The notes beneath the pieces were generated by a model. It had not been told where the DNA came from and did not search any database. It saw nothing but the letters and a program-made list of their open reading frames with translations. Source: Candidatus Pelagibacter sp. (GTDB lineage Bacteria > Pseudomonadota > Alphaproteobacteria > Pelagibacterales > Pelagibacteraceae). Taken from it: DNA of 20,674 nt. The first letter of the stretch is position 1. Each line of letters opens with the position of its first letter. Position numbers and translations under genes: made by a program. Below, in pieces: positions 8,000 through 15,242 of this stretch. The stretch spans positions 1-20,674 of the forward strand of contig JAOOKL010000006.1 of the NCBI GenBank assembly GCA_028408025.1, read 5' to 3'.

Positions 8000-9133
8000 T
8001 TATTTCTCTGGAAATTTAATTTCTTCTTTTTTAGGTTCTTCTTTTTTTCTGAAATCGCTTAACAACTTTCTAATTATTGGACTTAAAATCTTTCTTGCAA
8101 AAGCGGCGAGTGCTCCTAAAGAAATTGCTAATAAGATGGCTAATGAACCATATAAAAATGGAACATCATTGGAAAAGTTAACCGTAAATTCTGCGAGAGC
8201 ATTTAAATCAGTTTTAGCAACTTTGTTTCCATTATCCAGATTTGATTTTTCTCTGAAAAAGGAGTCATATCCTATAGCTATAGAAACTGATATTAATAAC
8301 ATAGCAAATAGAGATTTCAATTCTGTGCTATCTAAAAACTGTCCTAATTTTTGTCCTAACTGAACACCTACAATTGATCCTAAAATTAAAGGAATAACTA
8401 AAAATAAATCTATTGAACCATAGTTGAATGCATGAAGAATTGTAACTATTGCACTAATAAAAATTGTTACAAATAAAGAAGTTCCTGGTATTAGTTTAAT
8501 TGGCATTCCAACTATATAAATCATTGCTGGTACCATTAAAAAAGCTCCTCCTATACCCATCATAGATGCAACAAAACCTACAACCAGACCTAAAAATATA
8601 GGCACTATAGCACTTTCGTATAACTTTGATTTGTGAAAGCGCATTCTTAAAGGTAAACCTTGTAACCAGTTATGATCGTGTAATTTTTGTTTTATTAAAA
8701 CTTTCTTTTTTTGACGATTTTTTTCTTTAATTCCCTCGATTAGCATTAAAGTTCCTACTATCGCTAATAAGTACATGTACAAAAGCGAGATGATCAAACT
8801 GATTTTTCCTATCTCTGAAAAATAAGAAAAAGTCATAATCCCTATAATAGTTCCCACGACACCACCAGAAACTATTAATAATCCCATTTTATAATCTAAG
8901 GTATTTTTATACCAATGAGTTAGAGATCCAGAAACAGATGTTGCTAATATATTATTTACCTCATTTGGAACTGCGTAAACTGGCGGGATCCCCATGAAAA
9001 TCAAAAAAGGTGTCATAAGAAAACCACCTCCCACTCCAAATAGACCTGAAAGAACTCCCACTGCCAAACTTAAGAAAAGTAATAAAAAGATATCTACATT
9101 TACTTGAGCTATCGGTAGGTAAATATCTAGCAT
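8000..9133 (-). CDS. TauE/SafE-family anion exporter, probable sulfite or sulfonate export
   Basis: 377 residues with two homologous hydrophobic halves. The first has GLFGVGGGFLMTPFLIFMGIPP (about 30-51) and the second has VASMMGIGGAFLMVPAMIYIVGMP; this repeated G-x-GGG-x-L pattern defines TauE/SafE (former DUF81). About eight to nine membrane spans are visible, with a charged loop around 135-165 and a final span near 335-355 followed by a lysine/glutamate-rich cytoplasmic tail. It is longer than the roughly 250-residue minimal members because of that loop and tail. Family members are proposed to export sulfite or sulfoacetate formed during sulfonate breakdown. It is the last gene of the CADD-to-aprA run, 36 nt after the small unknown gene, which fits disposal of excess sulfite. 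Confidence 0.88.
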   Translation of the reverse strand: MLDIYLPIAQVNVDIFLLLFLSLAVGVLSGLFGVGGGFLMTPFLIFMGIPPVYAVPNEVNNILATSVSGSLTHWYKNTLDYKMGLLIVSGGVVGTIIGIMTFSYFSEIGKISLIISLLYMYLLAIVGTLMLIEGIKEKNRQKKKVLIKQKLHDHNWLQGLPLRMRFHKSKLYESAIVPIFLGLVVGFVASMMGIGGAFLMVPAMIYIVGMPIKLIPGTSLFVTIFISAIVTILHAFNYGSIDLFLVIPLILGSIVGVQLGQKLGQFLDSTELKSLFAMLLISVSIAIGYDSFFREKSNLDNGNKVAKTDLNALAEFTVNFSNDVPFLYGSLAILLAISLGALAAFARKILSPIIRKLLSDFRKKEEPKKEEIKFPEK

Positions 9134-9147
9134 ACTTCTAAGTATGC
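9130..9147 (-). promoter_or_regulatory. Perfect inverted repeat over the start codon of the TauE/SafE gene
   Basis: On the plus strand GCATACTT and AAGTATGC flank a 2-bp centre. The start ATG (complement of 9131-9133) lies inside one arm. In mRNA this would fold as a hairpin of about seven pairs with a 4-nt loop that hides the initiation codon. It might damp translation of the exporter relative to the upstream apr genes, or be chance in AT-rich DNA. Confidence 0.4.
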
Positions 9148-9169
9148 CCGAAAGTAGATATTGTCAATC

Positions 9170-9520
9170 TTAATAAATAGTAGCTCCAAATACTTTAACC
9201 ATGTCTCCTTCCACTCCTAAGACTAGTCTTCCTAAAAATTCACCGGTTAAAGTGTTACTTTTTTGTTTATAAAGCACAGTAATAAATTTGTCTCTTCGTA
9301 TACAACCTAGAACTTCTTGTTTCTCAGACAAGCTAGTAAGCAGTTTATTGCTTGCCCATTGTTTTCCAAGCTCGACTTCGTTTGCTCCATAAAGCATCTG
9401 AGAGGAAAAATCTTTAGTAAATCCACCATAATCTTTGATGTTTGAGGATTTTACTAAATTAAACCAAATAGGGCTAGCGATCTTAATGATTTCCTCATCA
9501 CTTTTTTCCATCAAGTCCAT
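9170..9520 (-). CDS. Small conserved-context protein of unknown function in the apr operon
   Basis: 116 residues, not recognised. It has no signal peptide and no membrane span. The first half looks helical (SDEEIIKIASPIWFNLVKS, then KDYGGFTKDFSSQM), while the second half alternates short beta strands (EVLGCIRR, KFITVLYKQ, FLGRLVLGVE, MVKVFGATIY). Helices packed on a curved sheet would resemble the NTF2/SnoaL-like fold, but this is only a guess from pattern. A single Cys (CIRR) is present. It starts 10 nt after the aprA stop and ends 36 nt before the exporter start, in the same orientation, so it is almost certainly co-transcribed with aprMBA. A role in sulfite handling is suggested by position only. 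An internal Met at residue 4 is an alternative start. Confidence 0.75.
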   Translation of the reverse strand: MDLMEKSDEEIIKIASPIWFNLVKSSNIKDYGGFTKDFSSQMLYGANEVELGKQWASNKLLTSLSEKQEVLGCIRRDKFITVLYKQKSNTLTGEFLGRLVLGVEGDMVKVFGATIY

Positions 9521-9530
9521 TTAAAGAATT

Positions 9531-11390
9531 TTATGAAGCTTTCTTTTCTTTTTCGTCACCTACAATGTGATAAACAGGCATTTTTTCCATTGTAAATTTA
9601 CCAGTTTTTGGATCTCTTCTAGAAACTGTCAAACAATGCCAATTTTCATCATCTAATTTCAGTTTATCACCTCTATAATAATAACCGGGCCAACGAGTTT
9701 CTTCTCTGAATAATGTATGTTCTGTAACACATTGAGAAGTTAAAGTTCTGTGTTTCAGTTCCCAAGCTCTCATCAACTGATGGTAATCTTCAGCTCCAAC
9801 ATTTTCTAAATCTTCTTGTAACCAATCTAAAAGTTCTAAACCTTTTTTAAGAAGATTGTCGTTAGTCATATAATTTGCAGTAATACCACCAACATATTCA
9901 TCCATAATTTTTTGTAGTCTTTGTAATCCTTGAATTGGCGAAATATAGCTCGGTGAAACTGTTCCTCCAGTTATTTCGTTTCTTCCTACAGTATAGTTTT
10001 CTAAAGGTTTATATATTGTTTCTTTTAAATTGTTACATTGTTTATCTGAAACATTTAAATTTTCTGCTTTTTTATCCTCTATATATTTTACCGCCGCTTT
10101 AGCTGCTAATCTACCTTCAGTAAATGATCCTGAAGAAAACTTATGTGCACTTCCTCCAACTGTATCTCCTGCTCCAAATAAACCTTGTACTGTTGTCATT
10201 CTGTTATAACCCCAGAAGTATTCAGGTGGAGCAATATCCTCTGGTCCACTAACCCAAGCTCCCGAACATGTAGCATGAGATCCCATTACGTAAGGTTCTG
10301 ATGTAGTTAATTCTGGATTTGTATATTTTGGATCAATATTTTGAGATGCCCAAACGACAGCTTGACCTACAGTCATTCCTAAAAAGTTTTCCCAACCAAC
10401 AGTTTCTAAATGCGGGTCTTGAAACGCTTCTTTTGTAACCATGTGGATTGGTCCACCGCCAGCCATTACTTCTTGAATAAAAGCATGATTTCTTAAACAA
10501 GTGGGTGTTGGATGGTGATCTATATACTCTCCAACTAATTCTTTGGTTTTATCATACCATTTCTTTTCATAATTTTCTCCATTGGCATTTTGTGTATAAG
10601 TTTTTAAATGTAAAAAATATGCACCCACTGGACCGTACCCATCTTTAAATCTACAAAGTACAATTCTATTTTCCATTTGAGTCATTTTTGCACCAACAGC
10701 TATTGGTAATGCATAAGCTGAACCGTTACTCCAAGGCGCGTACCAAGTTCTTCCCATACCTTCTCCAACTGCTCTAGGTTTAAAAATATGTGAAGCACCG
10801 CCTGCAGCAACTATAACTGTTTTAGCTTTGAACACGTGATAATCTCCTGTTCTCATATTAAACCCTACTGCCCCACCTACTCTATTTTCCTCATTCTCAT
10901 CCATTAATAAGTGGGTAACCATTATTCTGTTGTAAATTTTATCCGCAGATTTTTTAGCAGCTTCTGCTACGATGGGTTTATAGCTTTCACCATGTATCAT
11001 TATTTGCCACTTACCTTCTCTCTGATATCTACCAGTCTTTTTATCTTTCATCATTGGTAGCCCCCATTCATCAAACATATGAACAGTTGAGTCAACGTGG
11101 CGTGCCATGTCATATCCCAGATCTTCACGAACAAGTCCCATTAAATCATTTCTTGCGTATCTTACATGATCCTCTGGCTGATTTTCGTTCCATCTCATAC
11201 CCATGTAACAATTGATAGCGTAAAGCCCTTGGGCTACCGCACCACTTCTATCTATATTTGCTTTTTCAACACAAATGATTTTTAAATCTCTTCCCCAGTG
11301 TCTTGCTTCAAACGTAGCTCCTGTACCGGCCATTCCGCCTCCAACAACTAATACATCACAACTTTCATGAACCGTTTTATTTTTTGGCAT
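9531..11390 (-). CDS. aprA: Dissimilatory-type adenylylsulfate reductase alpha subunit (AprA)
   Basis: 619 residues, close to the family length. The FAD-binding N-terminus is DVLVVGGGMAGTGATFEARHWG (about 13-34). The fumarate-reductase-like flavoprotein body has many AprA-type blocks: QGLYAINCYMG, CRFKDGYGPVGAYFLHLKTYTQNANGE, YTNPELTTSEPYVMGSHATCSGAWVSGPEDIAPP and GLFGAGDTVGGSAHKFSSGSFTEGRLA. AprBA interconverts APS with AMP plus sulfite. In aerobic marine bacteria without dissimilatory sulfate reduction it is expected to run oxidatively, turning sulfite and AMP into APS. Its start codon overlaps the aprB stop by 1 nt, and aprM lies just upstream, giving the order aprM-aprB-aprA. Sulfite would come from Xsc and SuyAB encoded next door. 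Identity is very secure; direction of the reaction is inferred. Confidence 0.97.
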   Translation of the reverse strand: MPKNKTVHESCDVLVVGGGMAGTGATFEARHWGRDLKIICVEKANIDRSGAVAQGLYAINCYMGMRWNENQPEDHVRYARNDLMGLVREDLGYDMARHVDSTVHMFDEWGLPMMKDKKTGRYQREGKWQIMIHGESYKPIVAEAAKKSADKIYNRIMVTHLLMDENEENRVGGAVGFNMRTGDYHVFKAKTVIVAAGGASHIFKPRAVGEGMGRTWYAPWSNGSAYALPIAVGAKMTQMENRIVLCRFKDGYGPVGAYFLHLKTYTQNANGENYEKKWYDKTKELVGEYIDHHPTPTCLRNHAFIQEVMAGGGPIHMVTKEAFQDPHLETVGWENFLGMTVGQAVVWASQNIDPKYTNPELTTSEPYVMGSHATCSGAWVSGPEDIAPPEYFWGYNRMTTVQGLFGAGDTVGGSAHKFSSGSFTEGRLAAKAAVKYIEDKKAENLNVSDKQCNNLKETIYKPLENYTVGRNEITGGTVSPSYISPIQGLQRLQKIMDEYVGGITANYMTNDNLLKKGLELLDWLQEDLENVGAEDYHQLMRAWELKHRTLTSQCVTEHTLFREETRWPGYYYRGDKLKLDDENWHCLTVSRRDPKTGKFTMEKMPVYHIVGDEKEKKAS

Positions 11391-11860
11391 TAATAATAAA
11401 CACCTTTTTTAAATGAGTCTTTGCTTATAGTTGGTAAATCTTTTTTCGTATCTAAGCCCTCAGGCTCTGAATATAAAACTTGGGAATTCATTTCTCCTTG
11501 TCTAGGTTTATCTCCTTCAGCTAATTTTGGAATAAATTTCCCCCAAGGTTTTGTAGTTATTGGTGAAACGAAATCTTTTTCAGTTCCATTTCTAAATTTA
11601 ATCTTCCAAGAAATTGTACCTTTTTCTTCTTCTCTTCTAACTCTTACACTATGGCCCATAGGAGCAAAGTCTGCATAACCTCGTACGTCTATAGCATGAT
11701 TAGGACAAGCTTTTACACATGAGTAACACTCCCAACAAAAATTTGGTTCTATATTCTTTGCTCGTCTAATTGTTTCGTCTATATGCATTATATCAGACGG
11801 ACAGATATCTACGCAGTGACCGCAGCCATCACATCTAGTCATGTATACAAATGTTGACAT
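11390..11860 (-). CDS. aprB: Adenylylsulfate reductase beta subunit (AprB), 2x[4Fe-4S]
   Basis: 156 residues. Two ferredoxin-type clusters are intact near the N-terminus: CDGCGHCVDIC (Cys10, 13, 16, 20) and CWECYSCVKAC (Cys42, 45, 48, 52). After the clusters comes the AprB-type GYADFAPMGHSVRVRREE strand and a long tail (about 90-156, with LPTISKDSFKKGVYY at the end) that in known structures wraps around AprA. It shuttles electrons between the AprA flavin and the membrane partner. It overlaps aprA by 1 nt and lies 40 nt after aprM. Confidence 0.97.
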   Translation of the reverse strand: MSTFVYMTRCDGCGHCVDICPSDIMHIDETIRRAKNIEPNFCWECYSCVKACPNHAIDVRGYADFAPMGHSVRVRREEEKGTISWKIKFRNGTEKDFVSPITTKPWGKFIPKLAEGDKPRQGEMNSQVLYSEPEGLDTKKDLPTISKDSFKKGVYY

Positions 11861-11900
11861 AAATTAATTTTTATCCTTGAAGTTTCTTATCATAAAATCT

Positions 11901-12692
11901 TTAATAATGCTTAGGTTGTTCTCTTTTAATTCCCAGGCCAAATTGTTCGGGGGCATCTGCTGGTGGTGGCAAATTGTCTCTAGATCCATCTGCTTCTGCT
12001 AAATTCTTTTGAATCGCTGCTCCTGGTTTGTAAAACATATGAGCAAATTTAGACCAATAAACACCTCCAAATAAAATTAAATTTGAAATAATGTATAGAA
12101 TTAAAAATAAATAACTTAATCCGACTAAGTCAGAAAATTGTGTGTATGACCAAGCTAATCCAAAAGTAGCACAAGCCAATAATGCTAAAACAAATAAATC
12201 TGCTGTAATAATTCTATACCAAGGGTGAGCTTCCGCTGAAACGTCAACTCTTAAAAAGAACCAGAACCAATATCCCCCTAGACAAGTCATAAGTGCTCCA
12301 ACATGCCACGTTACAGTCACGTAAGAAGGAGCAATAGAACCATCGGTATAATTAAAAATTAAAGCTACTGAAGCAATCCAAAATAAAATTGTTCCGTACA
12401 TACCTAATACATGTGCTAATCTTCTTTTACCCATACCTAGTTCAGAAGTAGTTGCAATATCATGTACTACTGTTTTTAATATTACAGTTGTTTTCTTTCC
12501 AGCGCTTAGATCTGTTTTTGCAGACTTTTTTGCTTTTTTTGCATTTCTGAAAAAATAAATTACATTTTTTTTGTGAAGCATATCTAACCCAGTGCTAACT
12601 ATCACTAACAGTATCATTGCAATTACAAAGAATTGCATTGATGCAGCAGGTAAAACTAAAGCTAAGTCCGCAAATGGATTATTAGTAAACAT
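11901..12692 (-). CDS. aprM: AprM, membrane anchor/electron partner of AprBA
   Basis: 263 residues with five clear membrane spans: about 18-40 (MQFFVIAMILLVIVSTGLDM), 92-113, 126-148, 167-188 and 194-215. A positively charged cytoplasmic stretch (KKAKKSAKTDLSAGKKTT, about 52-69) follows the first span, and the tail is proline-rich (NLPPPADAPEQ). Histidines lie at membrane edges (RRLAHVLGMYG, VTWHVGALMT, KFAHMFYK) and could be haem or quinone-site ligands. Gene order aprM-aprB-aprA matches the lineage that uses AprM instead of Qmo/Hdr proteins to connect to the quinone pool. Upstream there is a purine-rich GAGGG seven bases before the ATG and a 69-bp gap that could hold an internal promoter. 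Confidence 0.88.
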   Translation of the reverse strand: MFTNNPFADLALVLPAASMQFFVIAMILLVIVSTGLDMLHKKNVIYFFRNAKKAKKSAKTDLSAGKKTTVILKTVVHDIATTSELGMGKRRLAHVLGMYGTILFWIASVALIFNYTDGSIAPSYVTVTWHVGALMTCLGGYWFWFFLRVDVSAEAHPWYRIITADLFVLALLACATFGLAWSYTQFSDLVGLSYLFLILYIISNLILFGGVYWSKFAHMFYKPGAAIQKNLAEADGSRDNLPPPADAPEQFGLGIKREQPKHY

Positions 12693-12761
12693 AATGATTT
12701 TCCCTCGAATTAATTATTTTATATAGGTGATAATTGCAGGTCAAGTGAGAATAGCTCGCAA

Positions 12762-13142
12762 CTATTTGAGTTTTCCCTCTTTTCTCATTTGTTCTCTAAT
12801 TTTTGTAGCTGAAATTTGTTGTGTTTTCTCATCAAGAACAATTTCTTCGATCTTGTAGCCCACTCCTCTTCCATAACAAATGTTTGTAATGTTGGGAACT
12901 AAAGTGACTTGAATTCTATTTTTATATTCCTTCAAGGCTTCAAAAATATTTTTTTTTACTGTTTCAAAATCAAAGGGGTTATCATCAACTCCTTTTACGT
13001 CGCGAACCATTATATTTACTTGGCCAGTTTTTTTTAGAATTTCCTCAAAAAGCTTTTGATGGCCCCCATGCCATGGCTGCCATCGACCTAGCATCTGTGC
13101 AGTTGGGAGTTTATTATCCCAAACATGATTATCGTTCTTCAT
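12762..13142 (-). CDS. Minimal HxGH nucleotidyltransferase in the apr operon, candidate APS-turnover enzyme
   Basis: 126 residues. The nucleotide-binding motif GRWQPWHGGH (HGGH at 25-28) and the distal ISATKIR (110-116) are the two signatures of the HIGH superfamily of nucleotidylyltransferases (NMN, pantetheine-phosphate, glycerol-3-phosphate, FAD and ATP sulfurylase types). The protein is shorter than most relatives (150 residues or more). Members transfer AMP or CMP with pyrophosphate release, or the reverse. It lies between the CADD-like gene (22 nt upstream) and aprM (69 nt downstream), all minus strand. No classical sat is in the window, so a job such as converting APS and pyrophosphate to ATP and sulfate is plausible but unproven. 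Alternatives are a cofactor adenylyltransferase or an annotated 'cytidyltransferase-like' protein of unknown substrate. Confidence 0.8.
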   Translation of the reverse strand: MKNDNHVWDNKLPTAQMLGRWQPWHGGHQKLFEEILKKTGQVNIMVRDVKGVDDNPFDFETVKKNIFEALKEYKNRIQVTLVPNITNICYGRGVGYKIEEIVLDEKTQQISATKIREQMRKEGKLK

Positions 13143-13164
13143 TAATTAGACTTAGTAATTTAAT

Positions 13165-13836
13165 TTAAGCGGCGACTGAATCAAGCTTATGCTTAGAAGT
13201 CATTCCACTTAAAAAATTCCAAAGATATCTTGCAGTTAAAACTGAAGCTTTTTCTGCTTTTACTTGCTCTTCTTTGGAAAGCCCATCTAAGAGTTTCTCG
13301 CACTCTGCTCTATGAATTACATCTGCAGATTTATGAGCCTCAAAAAATTCTAATCCTTCTTTAGAATTCACTCCATAGAATTTTTTTAATCCCTGAATTT
13401 TAGTTTCAGCTATCTCTGGAATTTGTCTTTCATAAGTGTACAATGAAGCTAAACCCTCAGCATATGACTTTCTTGCTTGAGTAAAAAAGTTATCTATCAT
13501 ATCTTTAGTAAACCAATCTAATTTAACATTTTCTATTTTTTTCTCATCAGCTCCTAAAGCTTTTGCAAAGTTCTTCCATAGTTTTGGATGATCACCATCT
13601 TTATTTTCTTCATCCTGTAAATTTTCTAAAAGTATTCTTCTTTTTTCAAGATCCTCACAAATAGAATGAGTGGCACTTATATATCTCGGAAAAGCTTTTA
13701 CGTGTTGGTAATACTGTTCAGCATAATCTTTAATAATTTCTCGAGTTAACTTTCCTTCGTTCCAATAAACTTGATAGAACGGATGTTTGAGTAAATGAAA
13801 CTTATCTAATTTCGCACCTAATTCTTTTGAAAACAT
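13165..13836 (-). CDS. CADD/PqqC-like haem-oxygenase-fold diiron protein, putative p-aminobenzoate synthase
   Basis: 223 residues of the TENA/PqqC-like fold. Compared from memory with Chlamydia CADD, the agreement is strong across HPFY...W..G.LT, DYAEQYY.HVKAFPRYISA.HS, LLENLQDEEN and LYTYERQIPEIA. The iron ligands are all present: Glu76, His83, Glu136, His168, Asp172, His175. So are the two tyrosines reported as important for the self-sacrificing p-aminobenzoate route (here Tyr21 and Tyr38) and the lysine (Lys146) aligned with the proposed amino donor. PQQ synthesis is unlikely, as no other pqq gene is here. A strong GAGGAG ribosome binding site precedes the ATG. It is the first gene of the run leading into aprMBA, and its 183-bp upstream region carries two DnaA boxes and a palindrome. 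p-Aminobenzoate would feed folate synthesis; the link to sulfur oxidation is unexplained. Confidence 0.85.
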   Translation of the reverse strand: MFSKELGAKLDKFHLLKHPFYQVYWNEGKLTREIIKDYAEQYYQHVKAFPRYISATHSICEDLEKRRILLENLQDEENKDGDHPKLWKNFAKALGADEKKIENVKLDWFTKDMIDNFFTQARKSYAEGLASLYTYERQIPEIAETKIQGLKKFYGVNSKEGLEFFEAHKSADVIHRAECEKLLDGLSKEEQVKAEKASVLTARYLWNFLSGMTSKHKLDSVAA

Positions 13837-13872
13837 TTTTTCTCCTCAGTTAATAGTTATGTTTAAACTCTA

Positions 13873-13894
13873 TTAAATTGAATATTCAATTTAA
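13873..13894. repeat. 22-bp perfect palindrome upstream of the CADD/apr gene run
   Basis: An uninterrupted perfect palindrome centred on GAATATTC, with arms reading TTAAATTGAAT. It lies 37-58 bp before the CADD-like start codon, where a dimeric regulator would be expected to bind. It is composed almost only of A/T and has no loop, so it is not an intrinsic terminator. GTTTAAAC, another 8-bp palindrome, sits just beside it at 13861-13868. Confidence 0.5.
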
Positions 13895-13907
13895 ACAATA
13901 AAAACAA

Positions 13908-13916
13908 TTATCCACA
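13908..13916 (+). promoter_or_regulatory. Perfect DnaA box (TTATCCACA), copy 1
   Basis: Exact match to the DnaA-box consensus TTATCCACA, within the 183-bp non-coding stretch upstream of the CADD-like gene. A second exact copy in the same orientation begins 91 bp further on. Whether it binds DnaA is not shown by sequence alone. Confidence 0.5.
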
Positions 13917-13998
13917 AGGACACATTTTCATAAATAAATGTTCTCGTTTTGATTCACTTTTGATTCCAAAGTGGACTCATAATACAACTTAAAGGTGA

Positions 13999-14007
13999 TT
14001 ATCCACA
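13999..14007 (+). promoter_or_regulatory. Perfect DnaA box (TTATCCACA), copy 2
   Basis: Second exact TTATCCACA, same orientation as copy 1, 12 bp beyond the stop of the MFS transporter gene. Two perfect 9-mers within 100 bp of non-coding DNA are unlikely by chance, and suggest a DnaA-titrating or DnaA-regulated site, or part of a replication origin. Confidence 0.5.
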
Positions 14008-14019
14008 GGACTAAAATAC

Positions 14020-15240
14020 TTAGGTTTTATTTAACTCTCTAATTAAAGGTCTTTCATCTATAGGATAGTGAATTAATGTGGCAAATATAGATAATGCAAT
14101 GGCAATATACCAAGCGTAATCATAAGAACCATAGAGGTCATAAAAATAACCTCCAAGATAAGCGCCTAAAAAAGCACCAAATTGGTGGCACAGAAATACA
14201 ATGCCAAAAAGTGTGCTTAAATATTTTGTTCCAAATATTTGAGCAACAATTCCATTTGTTGGAGGCACGGTAGACAGCCAAAGAAGTCCAAATGTAATAC
14301 CGAAAATTATTGAATTTAATAGAGATGGAGGAGAAAAAATAAATATACAAATACTTACAGCTCTAAGAGCGTATAAAATGCTCAATAAGTTTTTTTTTCT
14401 GTACTTAGTGCCTAGGTAACCTATGCCCAAAGTACCAAATATATTAAATAAACCAATTAAAGCTAAAATAATTGTTGCCGACCAACCATCCATGCCTCTA
14501 TCCTGCATATAACCGGGTATATGCGTTCCAACTAGTGTAATTTGAAACCCACAAACAAAAAAACCTAAAACTAATAAGACATAACCTCTATGTTTAAAAG
14601 CCTCTACAATAGCAGCTGAAAAAGATTGATCTCTATCTGCTTGCGATGAATTAATAATATTTTTTGACGGTATCAGAAACAGAGATGCTACTAATCCAAA
14701 AGCAATGAAATACATAAAATATTTTAAAGTTTGCTCCCAGCCTACTGTTCCAAGACTATACTGAGTAAAAAGTGGAGATAAAAAATAACCAAGTGAAGCA
14801 GCGGCAGTAACATATCCTGTAGCTAAAGTTCTTGTTTCATTTGGAAAATGTTTTCCAACTTCAGAAACAGGTACTCCAATAGCTGTTGCTCCCAAAGCAA
14901 TTCCTACTAAAACTCCTAAGCTAATTTGGAAAAAAATACCTGTATTAGGTCCTGCATAAAGCATATAAATTCCTAATCCAAAAATAATAAATCCTAGGAA
15001 AACTGCTTTATTTCCTCCCAGTTTATCTGCTAAGAAACCAAAAATAGGTGCAAAAAACCCCCAGAATAACATTTGAATTCCAATAGCTAGTCCAAATTCA
15101 GTTCTGGTGCAGCCAATTCCCTCTTCGAAAGCTTTAAAAAATAATCCAAAAGTTTGCCGCAAACCCATTGAAATTAAAATTATAGTACACGCTGAGGCTA
15201 GGACTATAAAGGCAGTTTTATTTGGAATAAATTTAAACAT
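14020..15240 (-). CDS. Major facilitator superfamily transporter (monocarboxylate-porter-like)
   Basis: 406 residues with twelve predicted spans and the MFS signature between spans 2 and 3 (GFLADKLGGNKAVFLGF). The N-terminus GLRQTFGLFFKAFEEG resembles oxalate/formate and monocarboxylate-porter (MCT/OFA) members, and a second copy of the loop motif (GYLGTKYRKKNLL) follows span 8. There is no signal peptide. It probably moves a small organic anion by proton symport; substrate unknown. Its start is 2 nt after the stop of the metC-like gene upstream, so both are one transcription unit. A long non-coding gap of 183 bp separates it from the next gene, so it is unlikely to belong to the apr run. Confidence 0.9.
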   Translation of the reverse strand: MFKFIPNKTAFIVLASACTIILISMGLRQTFGLFFKAFEEGIGCTRTEFGLAIGIQMLFWGFFAPIFGFLADKLGGNKAVFLGFIIFGLGIYMLYAGPNTGIFFQISLGVLVGIALGATAIGVPVSEVGKHFPNETRTLATGYVTAAASLGYFLSPLFTQYSLGTVGWEQTLKYFMYFIAFGLVASLFLIPSKNIINSSQADRDQSFSAAIVEAFKHRGYVLLVLGFFVCGFQITLVGTHIPGYMQDRGMDGWSATIILALIGLFNIFGTLGIGYLGTKYRKKNLLSILYALRAVSICIFIFSPPSLLNSIIFGITFGLLWLSTVPPTNGIVAQIFGTKYLSTLFGIVFLCHQFGAFLGAYLGGYFYDLYGSYDYAWYIAIALSIFATLIHYPIDERPLIRELNKT

Positions 15241-15242
15241 TA

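Noticed and set aside
13165..13836. CADD-like protein as PqqC or TenA
   Set aside because: No pqq or thiamine genes nearby, and the diiron ligand set plus Tyr and Lys residues match the CADD group rather than cofactorless PqqC or thiaminase TenA.
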